This document shows, in pieces, positions 1-11,846 of a stretch of 64,000 nucleotides of DNA. Source of the DNA: Allium sativum (lineage: Eukaryota > Streptophyta > Magnoliopsida > Asparagales > Amaryllidaceae). Position 1 is the stretch's first letter. Each line of letters begins with the position of its first letter. The stretch covers positions 399,754,192-399,818,191 of the forward strand of contig CM060921.1 of NCBI GenBank assembly GCA_030737875.1, read 5' to 3'. A program made the translations under genes and the position numbers. The notes under the pieces were generated by a model that saw nothing but the letters and a program-made list of their open reading frames with translations, had not been told where the DNA came from and did not search any database.

Positions 1-2972
1 ATGAATTCAAATTGAATTGAAATTTGAATTGAATAGAAATGAATTTTAAAACGAATTTATAAGGAAAAACTCAATTTTGATTGAATTGAAATGGAAGTTG
101 AAATTGTTTTTGAAACGAATTCAAAACTATTTATATAATCCGTTTTAAATAGAAATCGACGAAATATATATTATATATGTAATATAATGGCCTGAATAGA
201 ACGCGCCGCGTCGCGGTAGTTCGCGAATTTCGACCATTTATTTCAAACGGACATTACGGGAGATCCGACCGTTGGATTCTCCTAATTCCGGAACCGTTGG
301 GTTCGTATCGAAAAGAGCTTTCTAACGAATATTAGAAATTTGAAATCTAACGGTTAGATTTGGAGATACGTCCAAATCAAAATTGGAAAAGGTCGCTGTA
401 AGTGCAGTTCGATGGCCGTTGATGGAAATCGACTGTACGGGCCTTGATAAAATTATTAAAAATAGTAGTAATTTGTGTAAAATCATAAGAAATGATTTGG
501 GAAAAATTGGGATGAAAAACTCCATATTTGAAAAGATAAAAATAGTTTTTTATCGAAATGAACTAGTTTTGAACTGAAATTAAAACACATTTACTTTTAA
601 ATAAATGAATTGGATTTGAAATGGGTTTAAATAGAACTGATTCATGGGTTTATCGTGAACGATGTTTTAAATAACATTTGTTCTTTAACCCGATAATAAA
701 TAAAATATGATTTGGGTTTGTCGTGAACTGTGTTTTAAATAACACTAGTTCTTTAACCCAGTAAAAGGAGTTTTAATGAATCTTCAATTAAATTGAAAGG
801 TGAATTGATAATTTAAATTATCAAATTTAGAAAGTAAGCGAGGATGGAGTATTACCAGTTTTGCTCCAAAGCGATAGTTAAATCTTTAATTAGATTTGAA
901 CGTGAAATGGTAATTAATTTTACCGACAACACTGTGGTGTTAAATATGGAGTATTACCAGTTTTGCTTCATGGGATGAATAGGTTGGGATTGGGAAATAA
1001 AATAAATAATTACTTCGGTGTGGTTCGCTAATCTCGACTAGTTTGGAAAACCATAATTTGGTTTGAAACGACATCCAAAGGAAGATTAAAGGATAAATTT
1101 TAAAGAATTTATCTTGGATAAAATTAATGGGAACCTTTCCCTAAGAATGTGGAATTTAGAAACTAGCTGTACGTTAGCTAAGAAGAATGGTTTCCTAGGT
1201 ATTGATCTGATGTTGGTTTCGGCCTTCGGGGTTAATGTCTGGGAAATTGTTCTCTTGTTGATTTACAGTTAGTGACTAATGATTTGGAATGAGGCGTATG
1301 TTGTGTTGGTGTAACATTTGTTTTTAATATACGCGGGTTATTCGGAAAGTCCGGGTTTATACCCATACTGAATAACCGATTCGACGATATGTCGAAGATG
1401 AAGACGGTGGTTGAAGACCAGAAGTCTTCACATCGTTTGGGTGATTACTGATGATCTTGATTGGGTTGTACACCCAAGATGAGGGAATCAGTTGGTGGTC
1501 GTCCAAACGTACTTGGAGATTGATGGATATGCGAGGAAAGTGCCTCCGGTTTCGTTCAGACCCAGAACGAACTTGTAAATGGATTGTGTGTCTGACATTG
1601 GATTTTATTATGTGTTGATTGATTTCTGTTAAATATATATCTGTTTGGCGACGGAGAATTTATTCTTTTGCTTAACGCCCTTCTCTGAGACGTACGAGCT
1701 TAGAGGTTATATATCGATAGATATCAATCGCATGGCATGAATTGCCTGTGTGGCATGTTGAGTTGCATGGATCAAGGCTTCTGTTGAAAAGCAAAGTCTT
1801 GTGGTTGATGATCAAAGAACGGTCTTTGTGGCGTAGCTTTGTGTATAACGTGGATTCGCGAGCCTCACACCTCGGTATGAGTTAAAAACGGGATACGGAC
1901 CGCTGGGAGAGCACGACGTTTCTTTCTAGCTTTGGTGGTGTTAGTGACTTACCAGCCCTGACATTTATATACTTTTCACCTATGTGGTTGTTGGAATGAG
2001 GCGCCTCGATTATAGGTCTGTAAGGACCGGGAAACGTGTGTTCAGGAATAATTAATCCTCAAACATAAGAGAGGACCGGCCCAGCCGAATCCGGGGTTGC
2101 CCAGAGTGTGTAGTCCCGAGGCATTTGCTAGAGTGTCTCGAAGTGGAGAGGAGCTTGCCCCTTTCCTTGACTCATGACGGAAATCCAATTTCCAATACGT
2201 GATATTTCGGTTTATTTGTAGAACAAGTATGGCGACATAGTAGATGGTAGCTATGCCGCCTATGATTGATACTTATGATTGAAATTGTTTTGACACTATA
2301 CACCTATAATAGTATCAAATAATGTGTTTTAAACGTATCAAGCATGCTTTGGCTGTTATAAAGGAAAACCCTATCCTCCGGCTTGCGTTGCATTGTGTGA
2401 TGGGACCTGGGTCTTATAACAGCTTCATTTTTCTTTATTTAGCATTGCGCTGTTTGTTCTATGCACTGGTATTCTTGGGAGGAAACCCGTTCCGTGTTAT
2501 ACGGCATTGCCCTTGATTTACCTAACTTTATAACCAATATTAATAATTGTTTTAGTTCTCACACCAGTCACATGACTGACTTGGAGTTTATTGTTTTAAC
2601 CTAAACTCTGGGTGCCCCTATTTTCGACACGGGCAGCTATTAGTTTTGGTTTTGCAGATTTATATTCACAGGATCCTGGTTTACAGCTGGAATGATATCC
2701 AGAAAGCTCTGTATCCGTATATCACCTTCAGTTGTGCTTTGTATTATTTTCCACTGCTATGTAATTTATTGTAATCTCTTATATTTATCGAATGTAATTT
2801 ATTCAATTATACTATGTATATTCTTGTATTATGATGGAATTGTTGTAATAGCAATGAAATGTTCTTCCGTCTGCGTTCTATTTTGTCGTGTTCTCAAAAC
2901 GATCAGGGGTTTCTAACGGTCTAGATCGGTTTAACGACTGATTCGGATCGAGCGAAATGCTCGGCCATCACA
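1..2972 (+). repeat. Element P 5' LTR, 3' portion
   Basis: This is the 3' 2972 bases of the 5' LTR. By comparison with the 3' LTR, about 3.7 kb lies off the left edge. It aligns with 7669-10641 at an offset of 7664-7669, with scattered substitutions and few indels, so P is fairly young relative to the fragments around it. It holds two hairpin-forming units (646-760), a direct repeat of a 25-base box (about 844 and 946) and the CACACCAGTC box (2561-2569). It ends in CATCACA just before the primer site. The 64-codon frame at 383-577 is kept in both LTRs only because the LTRs are near-identical copies. Confidence 0.85.
646..760 (+). repeat. Two hairpin-forming units in P 5' LTR (also about 8314-8428)
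   Basis: Two direct-repeat units of about 46 bases (646-691 and 714-759) can each fold. GGGTT pairs with AACCC at the base, GAAC or GAACT pairs with GTTC or AGTTC in the middle, and a 5-bp apical stem closes the loop TTAAAT. The apical stem is ATGTT with AACAT in unit 1 and GTGTT with AACAC in unit 2, which is a compensatory pair. In the 3' LTR copy, unit 1 shows the intermediate G/T pair, while unit 2 has a mismatch. The fold is therefore suggestive but not uniformly kept. Confidence 0.6.
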
Positions 2973-2974
2973 TT

Positions 2975-2986
2975 TGGTATCAGAGC
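2975..2986 (+). other. Primer binding site of P (initiator tRNA-Met type)
   Basis: TGGTATCAGAGC, two bases after the end of the 5' LTR. This is the canonical plant LTR-retrotransposon site complementary to the 3' end of initiator methionyl-tRNA. It fixes the element's strand and the LTR end. Confidence 0.95.
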
Positions 2987-3990
2987 TTTGGTTTACAGAG
3001 CTCGAGAACAAGACACATTAGAACCATACGAAAGAATTCATCAGATATTGGATTAGTAATATCCAATTAGAATGACTCGTTAGAGATGGGATCAGTAGTA
3101 TCCTAGAACGAGTGTGAAGATTATATTTCTTAAATGAAAACAATTTTGTTTTGAAAATTTAAATCGTTTTAAACGTATTTGATTATTTATTTATTTTGAA
3201 TATGGACAATCTAGTATATAAAGGTTTTGCATATACGCGTCATGAACCTATATTCGAAGTTTTAATATATTAGATAGATATAGAGTCACACTCTAGTCGC
3301 CCGGACATGGTCCTGATGATGAAGTATACCATCATCAGTATTTATGTTCGTGTTTCGAACGTTTGATATCTATATATTTCCATTAGACTGGTGTGAGAAC
3401 CAAAACTTATATAGCTAGATTTATTGTTGTGAATTGGCATCAAAAACATGATTTTCTGTATATGTATCAAAATTATGAATTTGAAACTCTAATTCACTAA
3501 TTGATTGATGTTTGTGTTGTTTGTTTATTTGTTTGATAATTTTGAACCATTTAGCCTAATTGAATCATATATTGAATTGTATTGAAAATTGGTCGCATTT
3601 GCTTGCATATACATATACTTACATTGAATAGGTCATAGCAAGGAGGCTAGAGCAGAGAATAAAATTTGTTTGCCCGACAAATAGGTACATGTTTACTATA
3701 ATTTACTGTTTTGTTTGGGTGATGATGATTTTATGAGCCGATTGGCTAGCCGCTTGGCTTTTTCTTTTTGAGATCAGAAGGCCTATATGGCAATTTCGGG
3801 ATTTTCCCGTGGCTCCCGGTGCAGGGGAGGTTATGGCGAAATTTTTCGAAAATTTAGGGTGTTAGCCAAATTTTTGAAGAATTTGAAAATTCTCAGAAAC
3901 TGAAAAGTTGGAGAATGGAAGCCAGATCGAACGTAGAGTTGATTAATCAAACCACTTTCGACTTTGTTCCTTTTTAGGGACGAAAAGTTT

Positions 3991-4004
3991 TAAGTGGGGG
4001 AGAT
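3991..4004 (+). other. Polypurine tract of P
   Basis: TAAGTGGGGGAGAT directly abuts the 3' LTR start TGTAATAACCCG. The same arrangement with a similar tract is found in M on the other strand (15086-15100). It is the expected priming site for plus-strand DNA. Confidence 0.9.
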
Positions 4005-5335
4005 TGTAATAACCCGAAAATCTAGGCCAGTTTAAATTTTTTTATTTTGGCAATTTTAGCGAATTTTGAATATTTAAAATAGATCATTTTAAATAATATC
4101 GACGAGAAATTTATTTTGATTATAATTCGAACATATATATTTATATACGTCGTCGTTAGAATATAAATAATTATATATAATTATAAATAGAATTGAAAAT
4201 GGTGCGGTAGTTCGATAATTCGATTTCAAACTTCAATTGAATGTACCGGGTGCAAAACAATCCGGATTTTATTGAAACCAAAAAACATTAGGATCTAATT
4301 GAGAATATCTTTCCAACGAATCCGAAAAATCAAAATTTCATAGTGGGAATCGAAAGATATGTCCAGTTGAAAATTCTGAATAGTCGCTATGGAATTCAGG
4401 CCCTTAAAAATGGGAATTTTGCAAACGACCTCGGATTTCGACGAAACCACTTTTGTTGGGTCCGTGATGTCAAATTATTGCTAGGTTTCAAATTTCATAA
4501 TTTTTCGAATCAATATGTGAGCGTGGCAAAGGAAAACGCGTTTGACCAGTTTCAGTTGATTTTAATCAGCTGGAAAGTGGCCATTTTTCAAACAGTCTCA
4601 GAATTCGACGAAACTAGTTTTGTTAGGACCGTATCGTCAATACGAAGCTAGAAAATATTTTTTTAGGAATTTTTCGAGTTAGTATGTGACCCCAGTAAAT
4701 CGAAATGCGCGTTTAAATTCAATATATAGAGTTATATGTTGATTTTAACGGAAACTGATTGTAACGATCGAATCAGCCTACGATACATATCCCATTGTGT
4801 TCGGAATGGGGGTAATTAGCTGTGGACGACAGGCGGTGGGCCTCGTTTTGAGGTCAACCCCGCCAGAGCCGACGATCCCCTCCCCCAGTCCCTCGATACC
4901 CTCGCTCCTCTCTCCCCTAGTCTCGTCCGAGCATCCCAGTCCTAAACCCTAAGCCGCAACGGAAGACCCCCACCGTGGACCCCAGTCGTGCCGCCCACTC
5001 CAACAGCCTCGCCAACCCCCTTGCCTCTTCCTTCGACTGATTGGAACCCCAAACCCGCTGTAAGTTTATATTTAATATAAAAATAGATTTTTATAGCTAA
5101 TTATAATTAGATTTCTACGCTAATGAAGTTTAGATTTTGTTGATGGAAAAGATTAGATTTCTACATTGTAAAAAAAGTGTTTTTTAATGATAAAAATATG
5201 ATTTTCACATAGTAGGAATTACAAAAATATAATCTTTATCGATACGAACACTGTTATCAAAATATAATTTTTACTATATAAAAGATTAGATTTTTAAAGG
5301 AAGAAAAACAATATTTTTAAAGGGAGAAAGATGAA

Positions 5336-5766
5336 ATCTATATTTTTGAAAAGATGAAATCTATATTTTTGAAAAGATGAAATCTTTATTTTTGAAAAGA
5401 TGAAATCTATATTTTTGAAAAGATGAAATCTATATTTTTGAAAAGATGAAATCTTTATTTTTGAAAAGGCGAAATCTTTATTTTTGAAAAGGCAAAATCT
5501 TTATTTTTGAAAAGGCGAAACCTTTATTATAGAAAAGGTTAGATTTTTAAAATAAAAAAGGTTAGATTTTTAAAATAGAAAAGGTTAGATTTTTATATAT
5601 TGAATAGCGAAGTAAAAATTCGATTTTTATATATTGAATAGCGAAGTAAAAATTCGATTTTTATATATTGAATAGCAAAGTAAAAAATTCGATTTTTATA
5701 TATTGAATAGCGAAGTAAAAATTCGATTTTTATATATTGAATAGCAAAGTAAAAATTCGATTTTTA
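5336..5766 (+). repeat. 23-bp and 34-bp minisatellites in P 3' LTR
   Basis: From 5336 to about 5520 a 23-bp unit (GAAATCTATATTTTTGAAAA plus GAT) repeats about eight times with small changes. From about 5589 to 5766 a 34-bp unit containing TATTGAATAGCGAAG repeats five times. The similar AT-rich arrays of M, on the minus strand, lie at the corresponding LTR position. Confidence 0.9.
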
Positions 5767-6639
5767 CATATGTAGAGAATACGGGCAACAAAGGTGATAA
5801 AAAGACGAGAACGACGAAGATTTCTATAAATGAAGTGTCGTGGAGTTGGAATAGCTATCGGTGAGAATTTCTCACCTTTCAATTTCTTTTTCTAGTTATA
5901 TATATATACTAGGATGCAGACGGTGTTTAGTAGCACCCGACACCATCGTCCACAGACCATGGACTTGTTTGTTTGGTTGTGTAGTTGGTTAGATTGTTTG
6001 ATTGAAATTTCATTGTTTGGTGAAATGGAATGGATATGATTGATATGTGTATGGCGTGGGCCATCACTAGACCGGGGATAAGGCTAGGCCTTGTCCCGTT
6101 TCTAGTATCGTGTCGTTATGCCGTCGAAATTTCCTAAAATATGTTAGAAAAATAAAAATATCATTTTTATTGTGTAAATGAACTGAATAGAAATTCATGT
6201 GTTGAAATAAAATATTTTATCGTTAAAAATATAATTTTTAACGTGGAAGTGAATAAAATAAAATATTCATTTACAAACCGGACGGTTTGTTTATGTACAC
6301 CTATTTGAAGGACATTGATTGGGACGATAAATTTTACACATCGCCCAACTGCACAAATAAATCTATGTTTGATTGTTTGAAACCCCACACGGGTATTGGG
6401 ATAAAATACGGCATACACCAATCCCAATAATTAGTTGTATGTCGATCAATGGATCGACAGGCTGTTATAAGCGTTAGATATCTATATTTGATGCTTATAC
6501 AGTGTAGTGCACTTTGGATGATGGTTGATTATTTATCGTTGCTATTATATGCATGTGTTGTATGGAATCTATATAATTAACTTTATATGGTAATTGATTG
6601 GGCCTCATTCCAATTTAGAGGATAAAGAATATTATAAAA

Positions 6640-6970
6640 TAAAGGTTCATGTGTTGACAGTACTCATCCGTTGAGATTAGTCATGTGTTAAACGAAATAT
6701 TTTAACAATAAAATTACATCTTTATTAGATATAAAATTAGAAACTAACCGGAAAATAGTTAATAAGAGTGGTCTCCTGGATATTGATCTGATGTTGGTTT
6801 CGGCCTTCGGGGTTAATATTCAGGGAATCGTTCTCTTACTAATTTACGGTTGGAGTCTGATTTGAAATCAAACGATAGATACCATAATTTTTATAAAATA
6901 TATTCAATAAGAAAAATAGTCACACGTGGACAGTACTCCTTCGTTGAGATTAGTCATGTGTTGACAAGAA
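6640..6970 (+). repeat. 273-bp direct repeat and box duplicated from LTR
   Basis: GACAGTACTC followed by CGTTGAGATTAGTCATGTGT occurs at 6656 and again at 6929. Between them (about 6780-6850) is a copy of a box containing TTGATCTGATGTTGGTTTCG that recurs at about 8870 in the same LTR and at about 1203 in the 5' LTR. The segment lies just where P's LTR departs from M's (about 6600), so it looks like a rearrangement joint. Confidence 0.8.
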
Positions 6971-7089
6971 TAAATATTCATTTGTTGAATAGAATAACGG
7001 AATTATTGAAATATATAAAGCCGTGTTGATTAGAGACGCGCTATTTTGAGGCGAACGATATTTATATCGATTATATTTGTTTTTATAAA

Positions 7090-7660
7090 ATTGAATTGAA
7101 TAGATAAAGAAATTTGAATTAAATTGAAAAGAAAACGAATTCGAATTGAATTGAATAGAAAACGAATTCGATTTGAATTGAAAAGAAAACGAATTCGAAT
7201 TGAATTGAAAAGAAAATGAATTCGAATTGAATTGAAAAGAAAACGAATTCGAATTGAATTGAATAGAAAACAAATTCGAATTGAATTGAATAGAAAACCA
7301 ATTTGAATTGAATCGAATAGAAAACCAATTTGAATTGAATCGAATAGAAAACCAATTTGAATTGAATCGAATAGAAAACCAATTTGAATTGAATCGAATA
7401 GAAAACCAATTAGAATTGAATCGAATAGAAAACCAATTTGAATTGAATCGAAAAGAAAACCAATTTGAATTGAATCGAATAGAAAACCAATTTGAATTGA
7501 ATCGAACAGAAAACCAATTTGAATTGAATCGAATAGTAAACCAATTTGAATTGAATCGAATAGAAAACCAATTTGAATTGAATCGGATAGAAAACCAATT
7601 TGAATTGAATAGAAAACGAATTGAATTTGAATTGAATTGAAAACGAATTCGAATTGAATT
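7090..7660 (+). repeat. 27-bp minisatellite in P 3' LTR
   Basis: About 20 copies of a 27-bp unit, read as AACCAATTTGAATTGAATCG plus AATAGAA, with an upstream variant containing GAATTCGAATTGAATTGAA. Twenty-seven is a multiple of three, so several frames on both strands stay open, giving apparent proteins of repeated 9-residue units. No start context or domain supports real coding. Confidence 0.95.
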
Positions 7661-10641
7661 GAAAATGAATTCAAATTGAATTGAAATTTGAATTGAATAG
7701 AAATGAATTTTAAAACGAATTTATAAGGAAAAATTCAATTTTGATTGAATTGAAATGGAAGTTGAAATTGTTTTTGAAACGAATTCAAAACTATTTATAT
7801 AATTCGTTTTAAATAGAAATCGACGAAATATATTATATATATATATATAATATAATGGCCTGAATAGAACGCGCCGCGCCGCGGCATTTCGCGAATTTCG
7901 ACCATTTATTTCAAATGGGCATTATGGGAGATCCGACCGTTGGATTCTCCTAAAACCGGAACCGTTGGGTTCGTATCGAAAAGAGCTTTCTATCGAATAT
8001 TAGAAATTTGAAATCTAACGGTTGGATTTGGAGATACGTACAAATCAAATTTGGAAAAGGTCGTTGTAAGTGCAGTTCGATGGCCGTTGATGGAAATCGA
8101 CTGTACGGGCCTTGATAAAATTATTAAAAATAGTAGTAATTTGTGTAAAATCATAAGAAATGATTTGGGAAAAATTGGGATGAAAAACTCCATATTTGAA
8201 AAGATAAAAATAGATTTTTATCGAAATGAACTAGTTTTGAACTGAAATTAAAACCCATTTAATTTTAAATAAATAAATTGGATTTGAAATGGGTTTAAAT
8301 AGAACTGATTCATGGGTTTATCGTGAACGGTGTTTTAAATAACATTTGTTCTTTAACCCGATAATAAATAAAATATGATTTGGGTTTGTCGTGAACTGTA
8401 TTTTAAATAACACTAGTTCTTTAACTCAGTAAAAGGAGTTTTAATGAATCTTCAATTAAATTGAAAGGTGAATTGATAATTTAAATTATCAAATTTAGAA
8501 AGTAAGCGAGGATGGAGTATTACCAGTTTTGCTCCAAAGCGATAGTTAAATCTTTAATTAGATTTGAACGTGAAATGGTAATTAATTTTACCGACAAAAC
8601 TTTGGTGTTAAATATGGAGTATTACCAGTTTTGCTTCATGGGATGAATAGGTTGGGATTGGGAAATAAAATAAATAATTACTTCGGTGTGGTTCGCTAAT
8701 CTCGACTAGTTTGGAAAACCATAATTTGGTTTGAAACTACATCCAAAGGATGATTAAAGGATAAATTTTAAAGAATTTATTTTGGATAAAATTAATGGGA
8801 ACCTTTCCCTAAGAATGTGGAATTTAGAAACTAGCTGTAGGTTAGCTAAGAAGAATGGTTTCCTGGGTATTGATCTGATGTTGGTTTCGGCCTTCGGGTT
8901 TAATGTCTGGGAAATTGTTCTCTTGTTGATTTACAGTTAGTGACTAATGAATTGGAATGAGGCGTATGTTGTGTTGGTGTAACATTTGTTTTTAATATAC
9001 GCGGGTTGTTCGGAAAGTCCGGGTTTATACCCATTCTGAATAACCGATTCGACGATATGTCGAAGATGAAGACGGTGGTTGAAGACCGGAAGTCTTCACA
9101 TCGTTTGGGTGATTACTGATGATCTTGATTGGGCAGAACACCCAAGATGAGGGAATCGGTTGGTGGTCGTCCAGACGTACTTGGAGATCGATGGATATGC
9201 GAGGAAAGTGCCTCCGGTTTCGTTCAGACCCAGAACGAACATGTAAATGGATTGTGTGTCTGACATTGGATTTTATTCTGTGTTGATTGATTTCTGTTAA
9301 ATATATATCTGTTTGGCGGCGGAGAATTTATTCTTTTGCTTAACGCCTTTCTCTGAGACGTACGAGCTTAGAGGTTATATATCGATAGATATCAATCGCA
9401 TGGCATGAATTGCCTGTGTGGCATGCTGAGTTGCATGGATCAAGGCTTCTGTTGAAAAGCAAAGTCATGTGGATGATGATCAAAGCACGACCTTTGTGGC
9501 GTAGCTATGTGTATAACGTGAATTCGCGAGCCTCACACCTCGGTATGAGTTAAAAACGGGATACGGACCGCTGGGAGAGCACGACGTTTCTTTCTAGCTT
9601 TGGTGGTGTTAGTGACTTACCAGCCCTAACATTTATATACTTTTCACCTATGTGGTTGTTGGAATGAGGCGCCTCGATTATAGGTCTGTAAGGACCGGGA
9701 AACATGTGTTCAGGAATAATTAATCCTCAAACGTAAGAGAGGTCCGGCCCAGCCGAATCCGGGGTTGCCCAGAGTGTGTAGTCCCGAGGCATTTGCTAGA
9801 GTGTCTCGAAGCGGAGAGGAGCTTGCCCCTTGCCTCGACTCATGACGGAAATCCAATTTCCAATACGTGATATTTCGGTTTATTTGTAGAACTAGTATGG
9901 CGACATAGTAGATGGTAGCTATGCCGCCTATGATTGATACTTATGATTGAAATTGTTTTGACACTATACACCTATAATAGTATCAAATAATGTGTTTTAA
10001 ACGTATCAAGCATGCTTTGGCTGTTATAAGGGAAAACCCTATCCTCCGGCTTGCGTTGCATTGTGTGATGGGACCTGGGTCTTATAACAGCTTCATTTTT
10101 CTTTATTTAGCATTGCGTTGTTTGTTCTATGCACTGGTATTCTTGGGAGGAAACCCGTTCCGTGTTATACGACGTGGTCCCTTGAATTACCTAACTTTAA
10201 AACCAATATTAATAATTGTTTTAGTTCTCACACCAGTCACATGACTGACCTGGAGTTTATTGTTTTAACCTAAACTCTGGGTGCCCCTATTTTCGACACG
10301 GGCAGCTAGTAGTTTTGGTTTTGCAGATTTATATTCACAGGATCCTGGTTTACATCTGGAATGATATCCGGAAAGCTCTGTATCCGTATATCACCTTCAG
10401 TTGTGCTTTGTATTATTTTCCGCTGCTATGTAATTTATTGTAATCTCTGATATTTATCGAATGTAATTTATTCAATTATACTATGTATATTCTTGTATTC
10501 TGATGGAATTGTTGTAATAGCAATGAAATGTTCTTCCATCTGCGTTCTATTTTGTCGCGTTCTCAAAACGATCAGGGGTTTCGAACGGTCTAGATCGGCT
10601 TAACGACTGATTCGGATCGAGCGAAATTCTCGGCCGTCACA

Positions 10642-11846
10642 GGGGGGTATCACGACCGAGGCAGAGGGTAGGGGGGTTTGGCGTCGGTCAGCAACAGGAA
10701 GGTGGGGTAGCGCGGTCGGCATCAGGATAGGTGGGGTATCGCGGCCGAGGCTGAGGAGGAGGGGGGGTTTGCGGTGGCGCGCCGCCTGGGGGGGGGGGGG
10801 TCGGCGGTGGTGGATCGCAGCTACGGCTGCGTCTTCTTCTTCTATTTTTTTTTTAATTTCTGTTCTGAACGGAAATGAAGGAAAGGGGGGGGGGGCAGCT
10901 GTTTATAAGGGGAGAGAGGTTTTTATTTTTAATTATTTTAATTTCAAAAAGTTGACTTTTACATACGACCTCTAGACGAGGCCCACCGCCTGTCGTCCAT
11001 AGCGTTTCAACCCCATTCCGAACACAATGGGATATGTATCGTAAGCTGATTCGATCGTTTCGATCAGTTTCCGTTAAAATCACCATATAACTCTATATAT
11101 GATTTTGAATGCGCATTTCAATTTACCGGGGTCACATACTAACTCGAAAAATTCCCGAAAAATATTTTCTAGCTTCGTATTGACGATACGGTCCTAACAA
11201 AACTAGTTTCGTATTGACGATACGGTCCTAACAAAACTAGTTTCGTCGAATTCTGAGACCGTATGAAAAATTGCCAATTTCCAGTCGAATAAAATCAACT
11301 AAAACTGGTCAAACACGTTTTCCTTTGCCACGCTCACATATCGATTCGAAAAATTATGAAATTTGAAACCTAGCAATAATTTGACATCACGGATCCAACA
11401 AAAGTGGTTTCGTCGAAATCCGAGGTCGTTTGCAAAATTTCCATTTTTAAGGGCCTGAATTCCATAGCGACTATTCAGAATTTTCAACTGGACATATCTT
11501 TTGATCCCCGCTATGAAATTTCGATTTTTCAGATTCGTTGGAAAGATACTATCAAATAGATCCTATTATTTTTGGTTTCACTAAAATCCAGATTATTTTG
11601 CACCCGGTACATTCAATTGAAGTTTGAAATCGAATTATCGAACTACCACGCCATTTTCAATTCCTATTTATAATTATATATAATTATTTATATTCTAACG
11701 ACGACGTATATAATATATACGTTCTATTATATTCAAAATAAATTCCTCGTCGATATTATTTAAAATAATTCATTTTAAATATTCAAAATTCGCCAAAATT
11801 GCCAAAATAAAATTTTTAAACTAGCCCAGATTTTCGGGTTGTTACA
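10642..11846 (-). mobile_element. LTR fragment N, same superfamily as P
   Basis: Reading leftwards from 11846 the sequence starts TGTAACAACCCG and follows P's LTR start to about 10975. It then runs through a G-rich segment (C-rich on the minus strand) with a possible TATA element (GTTTATAAGG on plus, 10901-10910). It is cut at 10641 by P. Its start falls inside M's 3' LTR, which lacks 51 bases here compared with its 5' LTR. N therefore inserted into M and P inserted into N; the rest of N is off-window. A 34-bp tandem duplication lies at about 11178-11245. Confidence 0.75.

Larger units (their letters stand above)
2973..4004 (+). other. Element P internal domain, non-coding
   Basis: 1032 bases between the LTRs. 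It opens with the primer site and closes with the polypurine tract, and holds no long reading frame. Its first 150 bases are very similar to the minus-strand internal domain of M (15086-16236), including a shared stretch around AGAGCTCGAGAACAAGACAC. That conservation suggests packaging or priming signals, but this is inference. At 3386-3406 it carries a 21-base stretch complementary to an LTR box (2549-2569). Confidence 0.8.
1..10641 (+). mobile_element. Element P: non-autonomous LTR retrotransposon with giant LTRs (5' end off-window)
   Basis: An LTR element cut by the window edge. Bases 1-2972 match 7669-10641 nearly base for base and end in CATCACA and CGTCACA. The first copy is followed by TGGTATCAGAGC (2975-2986), the plant primer site complementary to initiator tRNA-Met. 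A polypurine tract at 3991-4004 directly precedes TGTAATAACCCG at 4005, the start of the 3' LTR. The 3' LTR is therefore 6637 bp and the internal domain only 1032 bp. The internal domain has no gag or pol reading frame, so the element must depend on proteins made elsewhere, as known LARD and TRIM elements do. It lies inside fragment N. Confidence 0.85.
4005..10641 (+). repeat. Element P 3' LTR, 6.6 kb
   Basis: Runs from TGTAATAACCCG to CCGTCACA. The first 2.6 kb (to about 6600) matches the LTRs of M and N. The remaining 4 kb is absent from M but corresponds in layout to S1. In order it holds a repeated upstream module (about 4430 and 4597), a C-rich segment with a telo-box AAACCCTAA (4944-4952), 23-bp and 34-bp minisatellites (5336-5766), a 273-bp direct repeat (6656 and 6929), a 27-bp minisatellite (7090-7660), hairpin units (8314-8428) and the CACACCAGTC box (about 10229-10238). 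Both ends are supported by PPT and by homology with the 5' LTR end. The possible target duplication GGGGG on the right cannot be tested because the left end is off-window. Confidence 0.85.

Noticed and set aside
383..577. 64-residue frame present in both LTRs of P (also 8051-8245)
   Set aside because: The two LTRs are near-identical by descent, so conservation of the frame is not evidence of coding.
4343..4651. 102-residue frame also seen in N (11299-11487, minus)
   Set aside because: The DNA block is conserved in M and S1 too, but there the frame is broken, so conservation is at the DNA level.
7030..7674. 214-residue minus-strand frame of repeated 9-residue units
   Set aside because: Produced by the 27-bp minisatellite staying in frame; several other frames are open as well and no domain is present.
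10642..10975. GC-rich segment with long G runs that could look like a CpG island or gene 5' end
   Set aside because: It corresponds to the C-rich block after the TATA region in related LTRs; no conserved frame.
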